From contig JAXMOZ010000003.1 in assembly GCA_034382075.1 (NCBI GenBank), positions 41,563 through 105,562 on the forward strand: 64,000 nucleotides of DNA, written 5' to 3'. Position numbers and translations under genes: made by a program. The notes under the pieces are model-generated. The model saw only the letters and a list, made by a program, of their open reading frames with translations, did no database searches and was not told the origin of the DNA. Numbering within the stretch: position 1 is the first letter of the stretch; each line of letters begins with the position of its first letter. The stretch is from JAEULH01 sp034382075. GTDB lineage: Bacteria; Pseudomonadota; Alphaproteobacteria; Rhodospirillales; Defluviicoccaceae. This document shows positions 58,998 to 64,000 of the stretch, one piece after another.

Positions 58998-60164
58998 TCA
59001 GGCCTCGTCGAGCGCCCGGCAATCCTCGATGGCAAAGCCGATGCTGATCCGCTCGCCCGGGCGGAGGTGGGGCGGACCCGCCGAGTGGGCGACCTTGAGC
59101 ACGAAGCCGTCCTGGCCGCAGGCGGCGAGGCGCATCCGGGTATGGTCGCCGAGGTAGACGAGCTCGATTACCTCGGCGTCGAACCGGTTGGCGCACGCCG
59201 CCGCCGCCTCGCCCATCTGCACCCGCTCCGGGCGCAGGCTCACCGTCGTCGCCGCCCCGGGAACCGCGCCCTTGCCGATGGCAAGCGCCTCGATGCGCCA
59301 GCCGTCGGCGACCTCGACGGTGCAGGTTTCGCCGGCGCAAGCGAGCACGCGCCCGGGCAGGCGGTTGTTCTCGCCGATGAAGTGGGCGACGAAAGCGTTC
59401 AGCGGCGCCTCGTAGACCCGCTCCGGGGTGTCGAGCTGCTCGATCACGCCTTGGCTCATCACCGCCACCCGGTCGGACATGGTCAGGGCCTCGGTCTGGT
59501 CGTGGGTGACGTAGACGAAGGTGACGCCGAGCCTCTCGTGGATGTGCTTGATCTCGAGCTGCATGTGCTCGCGAAGTTGCTTGTCGAGCGCGCCAAGGGG
59601 CTCGTCCATCAGCACCAGCTTCGGCTCGAAGACCAGGGCGCGGGCCAGCGCCACCCGCTGCTGCTGGCCGCCCGAAAGCTGGTTCGGCCGGCGGGCGCCC
59701 AACCCTTCCAGGCGGACAATGCTCAAGGCCCGCTCCACCCGCTCGCGGATTTCGCCGCGCGGGCGCTTGCGCACCTGCAGGGGGAAGGAGAGGTTCTCGG
59801 CCACGCTCATGTGCGGGAACAGGGCGTAGCTCTGGAAAACGATGCCGATGTCGCGCTTGTGCGGCGGCAGCTTGCCCACCGGCCGGCCGTCGATGACGAT
59901 CTCGCCGCGGGTCGGCGTCTCGAAACCGGCGAGCATCATCAAGATGGTGGTCTTGCCCGAGCCCGAAGGTCCGAGCAGGGTCAGGAACTCGCCGCGGCGG
60001 ATGTCGAGGTCGACGCCGCGCACGACCAATGCCTCGCCGTCGAAGGTCTTCTCGATCCCGCGCAGGCGGACGATGATCGGGTCGGCCCCGGCCGCGGCGC
60101 CGTCCCGCAGACCGTCCTGCCGCCCGTCCTGCCGTCCCTCCCGGCGTACTATCCCTGCATCCAT
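58998..60164 (-). CDS. ABC transporter ATPase of the spermidine/putrescine (PotA) type
   Basis: A 388-residue ATPase. Walker A is LLGPSGSGKTTILMM, Q-loop FQSYALFPHMSV, signature LSGGQQQRVALARAL, Walker B LVLMDEPLGALD, and the H-loop VYVTHDQTEAL. The C-terminal 120 residues form a TOBE_2 domain, giving the PotA/FbpC/UgpC group. N-terminal residues 1-28 carry an unusual repeated GRQDGRQDGLRDG stretch. No permease or binding protein genes are adjacent; the two genes on the right read the other way. It probably works with membrane partners encoded elsewhere. Confidence 0.93.
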   Translation of the reverse strand: MDAGIVRREGRQDGRQDGLRDGAAAGADPIIVRLRGIEKTFDGEALVVRGVDLDIRRGEFLTLLGPSGSGKTTILMMLAGFETPTRGEIVIDGRPVGKLPPHKRDIGIVFQSYALFPHMSVAENLSFPLQVRKRPRGEIRERVERALSIVRLEGLGARRPNQLSGGQQQRVALARALVFEPKLVLMDEPLGALDKQLREHMQLEIKHIHERLGVTFVYVTHDQTEALTMSDRVAVMSQGVIEQLDTPERVYEAPLNAFVAHFIGENNRLPGRVLACAGETCTVEVADGWRIEALAIGKGAVPGAATTVSLRPERVQMGEAAAACANRFDAEVIELVYLGDHTRMRLAACGQDGFVLKVAHSAGPPHLRPGERISIGFAIEDCRALDEA

Positions 60165-60358
60165 TCTTTTTCGGCTCGCCAAACGGCGATCCCAATCTGC
60201 GCGCGATGCTATATGGTGATGCAAGCGAGATCGCGATGCAAAGCAAGGGCCGCGCGGCTCGGCCGACACGCCGCGGCAACGGCCTAAGCTATGATGGGAT
60301 GGGGGCTTTGGCCGAAGGGTAGTGTCCCGTCGGCGCGCAATGACGGGAGTCTTGATGA

Positions 60359-61765
60359 ATGAGCCCTGAGGCCGAGGCGGCGCCGGCGCCCAACTCCGCT
60401 GCCGCCCGCGACATCGCCTACTGCATCCATCCCTACACCAACCTCAAGCGTCACCGCGAGACCGGGCCTCTGATCATCACCCGCGGCGAGGGCGTGCGCG
60501 TCTACGACGACGCCGGCAATGCCTATATCGAGGGCATGGCGGGGCTCTGGTGCACGGCGCTGGGCTTCAGCGAACCGCGGCTGGCCGACGCCGCCAGCCA
60601 GGCGATGCGCCGCCTGCCCTTCTACCACGGCTTCGGCGGCAAGGCCCCGGCGCCCACCATCGACCTCGCCGAGAAGCTGATCGCGATGGCGCCGGTGCCG
60701 ATGTCCAAGGTGCTGTTCGCCAACTCCGGCTCCGAGGCCAACGACACCGCGGTCAAGCTGGTCTGGTACTACAACAACGCCCTCGGCCGCCCGGAGAAGA
60801 AGAAGATCATCTCCCGGCACAAGGGCTACCACGGGGTGACCGTCGCCTCGGCCAGCCTCACCGGCCTTCCCGCCAACCACCGCGACTTCGACCTGCCGAT
60901 CGCGCGGATCCTGCACGCCGACTGCCCGCATCATTACCGTGTCGCCGCCGCCGAGGAGAGCGAGGAGGACTTCGCCACCCGGCTCGCCGAGCGGCTCGAC
61001 CGGCTGATCCAGGCGGAGGGCCCGCACACGGTCGCGGCGATGATCGCCGAGCCGGTGATGGGCGCGGGCGGCGTGATCGTCCCGCCCGCCACCTACTTCG
61101 AGAAGATCCAGGCGGTGCTCGCCCGCCACGAGGTGCTGCTGATCGCCGACGAGGTGATCTGCGGCTTCGGCCGGACCGGGCAGAGGTGGGGCTCGCAGAC
61201 CTTCGCCATCACCCCCGACATCATCACCTGCGCCAAGGCGCTGTCGTCAGGCTACATCCCCATCTCGGCAACCATGGTTTCCGAGCCGATCTACCAGGCG
61301 ATGGTCGCGGAAAGCGACAAGATCGGCATCTTCGGCCACGGCTTCACCTATTCCGGTCATCCGGTCGCCGCCGCGGTGGCTCTGGAGACACTCGCCATCT
61401 ACGAGGAGCGCGACATCGTCGGGCACGTTCGCTCGGTCTCGCCGGTCCTGCAGGAGGGCTTGCGCCGCTACGCGGAGCACCCGCTGATCGGCGAGGTGCG
61501 CGGCATCGGCCTGGTCGCGGCGGTGGAACTGGTCCGCGACAAGGCGACCAAGCTGTCGTTCGAGCCGGCGCATGCGGTCGCTCCCTACCTGGTCAAGCGG
61601 GCGGAGGCCCACGGGCTGATCGTGCGGGCGCTGCCCGGCGACGTCGTCGCCTTCTCCCCGCCCTTGATCATCGGCAAGGACGACATCGAGGAAATGCTGG
61701 CTCGCTTCGGCCGAGCGCTGGAGGAGACCTTCGCCTGGGTGCAACGGGAACGCCTGGCGGCATGA
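60359..61765 (+). CDS. Class III PLP-dependent aminotransferase
   Basis: A 468-residue omega-amino-acid aminotransferase. VLFANSGSEANDTAVKLVWY is the cofactor loop, FHGVTV-like KGYHGVTVASASLTG, IADEVICGFGRTG holds Asp264, and CAKALSSGYIPIS has the PLP-binding Lys293. The pattern matches taurine/putrescine/beta-alanine-pyruvate transaminases (the 'aspartate aminotransferase family' of omega-type). The N-terminal YCIHPYTNLKRHRETGP is typical. The hemA gene follows 82 bases later on the same strand and the PotA-like gene diverges, so a polyamine link is possible. Confidence 0.92.
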   Translation: MSPEAEAAPAPNSAAARDIAYCIHPYTNLKRHRETGPLIITRGEGVRVYDDAGNAYIEGMAGLWCTALGFSEPRLADAASQAMRRLPFYHGFGGKAPAPTIDLAEKLIAMAPVPMSKVLFANSGSEANDTAVKLVWYYNNALGRPEKKKIISRHKGYHGVTVASASLTGLPANHRDFDLPIARILHADCPHHYRVAAAEESEEDFATRLAERLDRLIQAEGPHTVAAMIAEPVMGAGGVIVPPATYFEKIQAVLARHEVLLIADEVICGFGRTGQRWGSQTFAITPDIITCAKALSSGYIPISATMVSEPIYQAMVAESDKIGIFGHGFTYSGHPVAAAVALETLAIYEERDIVGHVRSVSPVLQEGLRRYAEHPLIGEVRGIGLVAAVELVRDKATKLSFEPAHAVAPYLVKRAEAHGLIVRALPGDVVAFSPPLIIGKDDIEEMLARFGRALEETFAWVQRERLAA

Positions 61766-61847
61766 GGGTTCGGCCGGACCAACGGACCACAACCGATACC
61801 GGCCGGCACGGGAGTTGAAACGAACGGGTCGCGGGAGCGAAAGCGGG

Positions 61848-63059
61848 ATGGACTACCAAGCATTCTTTTCGGAGCAGATCGACCGGCTGCGTCGCGAGGG
61901 TCGCTACCGGGTGTTCGCCGAACTCGAGCGGCAGGCGGGCAGCTTCCCCACCGCCCGCTGCCACCTTGGCGGTGAGGTTCGCGAGATCACCGTGTGGTGC
62001 TCCAACGACTACCTCGGCATGGGCCAGCACCCGGCGGTGCTCGCCGCCATGCGCGAGGCGGTGAACAGCTACGGCGCCGGCGCCGGCGGTACCCGCAACA
62101 TCTCCGGCACCAACCACGTCCACGTGGTCCTCGAGGGCGAGCTCGCCGACTGGCACGGAACGGAAGCCGCGCTGCTGTTCGGCTCCGGCTGGATCGCCAA
62201 CATGACCGCGCTCAGCACCATCTGCCGCGGGCTGCCCGACTGTGTGGTGATCTCCGACTCGATGAACCACAACTCGATGATCGAGGGCATCGTCCATTCC
62301 AAGGCCGAGAAGCGGATCTTCTGCCACAACGACGTCGCCCACCTGGAGAGCCTGCTCGCCGACATCGATCCGGAGCGGCCGAAGCTGGTCGCCTTCGAGT
62401 CGGTCTATTCCATGGACGGCGACATCGCCCCGATCGCCGAGATCTGCGACGTCGCCGACCGCTATGGGGCGATGACCTTCCTCGACGAGGTACACGCGGT
62501 CGGGATGTACGGCCCGCGCGGCGGCGGGGTCGCCGAGCGCGACGGAGTGATGTCCAGGCTCACCGTGATCCAGGGGACGCTGGCCAAGGCGGTCGGCACC
62601 GTCGGCGGCTACATCGCCGGATCGGCGGCGCTCTGCGACTTCGTCCGCAGCTACGGCGCCGGTTTCATCTTCTCCACCGCCATGCCGCCCGCCATCGCCG
62701 CCGGCGCCTTGGCCAGCCTCCGCCACCTCAAGGCCAACAACGAGGTCAGGATCCGCCATCAGGAGAGGGCGGCGACGCTCAAGCGCCGCCTGGCCGAGGC
62801 CGGGCTGCCGGTGATGGACAGCCAAAGCCACATCGTCCCGGTCATGGTCGGCGACCCGGTGCTGTGCAAGCGCGCCAGCGACGAGCTGATGTCGCGCCAC
62901 GGCATCTACGTCCAGCCGATCAACTACCCGACCGTCGCCAAGGGCACCGAGCGGCTGCGCTTCACCCCGACGCCGCTGCACACCGACGCCCACATGGATC
63001 ACCTGGTCGAGGCCATGCGCGACGTCTGGCGCCGACTGGAGCTGCGCGAAGCCGCCTGA
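61848..63059 (+). CDS. hemA: 5-aminolevulinate synthase
   Basis: A 403-residue PLP enzyme that condenses glycine and succinyl-CoA to 5-aminolevulinate, the first step of the alphaproteobacterial (C4) haem and tetrapyrrole pathway. Family features are WCSNDYLGMGQHP, YGAGAGGTRNISGTNH, TFLDEVHAVGMYG and the Schiff-base Lys247 in QGTLAKAVGTVGGYIAG. GGCGTRNISG-type glycine loop is intact. The ATG at 61848 is preceded by GGGAGCGAAAGCGGG; an in-frame ATG further upstream at 61815 adds 11 residues. Length matches the family exactly, so it is strong taxonomic evidence for Alphaproteobacteria. Confidence 0.97.
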   Translation: MDYQAFFSEQIDRLRREGRYRVFAELERQAGSFPTARCHLGGEVREITVWCSNDYLGMGQHPAVLAAMREAVNSYGAGAGGTRNISGTNHVHVVLEGELADWHGTEAALLFGSGWIANMTALSTICRGLPDCVVISDSMNHNSMIEGIVHSKAEKRIFCHNDVAHLESLLADIDPERPKLVAFESVYSMDGDIAPIAEICDVADRYGAMTFLDEVHAVGMYGPRGGGVAERDGVMSRLTVIQGTLAKAVGTVGGYIAGSAALCDFVRSYGAGFIFSTAMPPAIAAGALASLRHLKANNEVRIRHQERAATLKRRLAEAGLPVMDSQSHIVPVMVGDPVLCKRASDELMSRHGIYVQPINYPTVAKGTERLRFTPTPLHTDAHMDHLVEAMRDVWRRLELREAA

Positions 63060-63080
63060 GAGGCGCAGCATAGGGAAGGG

Positions 63081-63167
63081 TGTCATTGCGAGGAGGCGTT
63101 AGCCTCCGAAGCAATCCAGTCTGTGTCTCTGGATCGCCACGCCGCTCGCGGCTGGCGATGACGTGTC
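63081..63167. repeat. Composite palindromic repeat between hemA and the PadR-like gene
   Basis: Two stem-loops. The first (63085-63115) pairs ATTGC/GCAAT and GGAGGC/GCCTCC around GTTA with facing GA pairs between the two helices. The second (about 63133-63160) has ATCGCCA/TGGCGAT-type arms. The element differs from the CTYGT family and follows the layout of the GTCATTGCGAGGAG repeats common in alphaproteobacteria. Confidence 0.75.
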
Positions 63168-63317
63168 CTTGTCTCCTGTGCGTCAGCTCAGACTGAGCCC
63201 GCGGCAGCTCTTGCCGTAGCAACGGCAAACATGTGTCGGTCATGTCCGGTGGACATTGCCGGTCGGGCGACCCATCATCTACGCAGGTTCTCGGTGCCTG
63301 GGTAGGAGCGATGCCGC

Positions 63318-63977
63318 ATGTATGCCGACCAGACGCTGACGCCGAAGGAGTCCATCCGGCTGTGCGCGCTCGGCACGCTGGCGCTGGAAGAGCGGCGCTA
63401 CAGCGATCTCGCCGTCGCCATTCGCCACTTCATCAGCCGCATCATCGGCCCGACTCCCGAGATCATGGGCCATTCCATCGAGCTTCTCCGCTACGAGGGG
63501 CTGGTCGAAACCGTCGAGGGCGCTGGCGACGAGGCGGTCCTGAGGATCACCGAGGACGGCCGCAGAGAGCTTCGCCAGTTGCTGCTGGCGAACGTCCGCC
63601 CCTCCTCCACCGAGCTTACCAAGCTCGTCATCGCGCTGAAGTTCCGCTTCCTGCATCTGCTCGACGTGAACGAGCGGACCGCCCAGGTTCGGCTGCTGGC
63701 CGAGGTGTGCGAGCGTGAGCTGACGCGGCTGCGCGACCTTCGCGACGCCCACGCCGGCGACGAGGGCTGCCTGGTCCTCTGGCTCGACCACGACATGGCG
63801 CTGCTGGAAAGCCGGATGGGCTGGCTCAGGATGTTCGCCGAACGGCTCGAGGCCGCTCCCGCTGACGCTACACGCCGTCATGTATGGACGGCCCCCGGGT
63901 GGCAAGGGGTTTTGGAGCGGCTTCGGCGATCGGGTCTGGAGCGGTCATGTATCCGGCCTGTTGATGCGGTTCGATGA
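63318..63977 (+). CDS. PadR-like winged-helix regulator
   Basis: A 219-residue protein. Residues 10-80 look like a winged helix (SIRLCALGTLALEERRYSDL, then GHSIELLRYEGLVETVEG), followed by LRITEDGRRELRQLLLANVR and a coiled helical C-terminal half (LLAEVCERELTRLRDLRDAH) as in PadR-family regulators. The last 40 residues (from ATRRHVWTAP) are Arg-rich and may be a read-through tail; the stop lies 23 bases before the window end. Ligand and targets unknown; no divergent target gene is visible in the window. Confidence 0.75.
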   Translation: MYADQTLTPKESIRLCALGTLALEERRYSDLAVAIRHFISRIIGPTPEIMGHSIELLRYEGLVETVEGAGDEAVLRITEDGRRELRQLLLANVRPSSTELTKLVIALKFRFLHLLDVNERTAQVRLLAEVCERELTRLRDLRDAHAGDEGCLVLWLDHDMALLESRMGWLRMFAERLEAAPADATRRHVWTAPGWQGVLERLRRSGLERSCIRPVDAVR

Positions 63978-64000
63978 CCGCTGGCCACGAGGGGTTTCGC

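Overview
The window looks like the chromosome of a high-GC alphaproteobacterium, probably from the Rhodospirillales or a related order. The evidence is a C4-pathway 5-aminolevulinate synthase (hemA), an FzlA-like glutathione-transferase homologue, a MaoC-phosphotransacetylase / acetate kinase / FabI operon typical of that class, an HWE histidine kinase with a single-receiver partner, TRAP transporters, flagellar genes and many short palindromic intergenic repeats. I see no tRNA, rRNA, CRISPR array, phage or intact insertion sequence. Species-level assignment is not possible from the sequence alone.

Layout. 1-1.5 kb: the end of a flagellar operon (flgA, flgH). 1.8-3.4 kb: a GH13 alpha-glucosidase. 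3.7-7.8 kb: a TRAP cluster in which two related binding proteins flank one dctQ-dctM pair. 8.1-9.9 kb: a patatin-like protein. 10.4-11.6 kb: two TadE/TadG-like pseudopilins. 11.9-17.1 kb: metabolic and envelope genes (FAH-family hydrolase, FzlA-like protein, a NeuA-like/KdsC fusion, ComB, CrcB, DUF190), interrupted at 12.8-13.6 kb by a tandem array of paired hairpins. 17.8-30.7 kb: a LuxR-type regulator with a degenerate receiver, dienelactone hydrolase, phytase-like lipoprotein, Atm1-type ABC exporter, metallo-hydrolase, an alpha/beta-hydrolase-fold protein resembling cofactor-free dioxygenases, mnmA, a molbindin, a CDF metal exporter and a Pat-like acetyltransferase.

30.8-40.1 kb: gamma-carbonic anhydrase, the MaoC-PTA/ackA/fabI operon, an eight-haem cytochrome with TPRs, and a TetR regulator facing a dehalogenase-like hydrolase across a palindromic operator, with a Mn/Zn cyclase next to it. 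41-45.2 kb: a ChbG deacetylase opposite a three-gene glycan-transfer cassette (GT2, GtrA, polytopic protein). 45.2-54.2 kb: SNase-like nuclease, hemerythrin, small unknown proteins, VanZ-like protein, a frameshifted AhpD-PAS-HWE kinase with its receiver, CspA, OsmC and a duplicated-domain lipoprotein. 54.3-64 kb: CDP-alcohol phosphatidyltransferase, SpmA/SpmB fusion, a TPR protein, an orphan spermidine-type ABC ATPase, a class III aminotransferase, hemA and a PadR-like regulator.

The most distinctive non-coding signal is one palindromic element scattered through many gaps. Its flanks (GTCA...TCCA) and five-base loop (CTTGT or CTCGT) are constant, while the two stem arms differ between copies but still pair. 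It occurs mostly as inverted pairs and is expanded into a seven-copy tandem array at 12.8-13.6 kb. Start codons are my choices from ribosome-binding sites, overlaps and family N-termini; all family names come from reading the translated sequence, without database searches.
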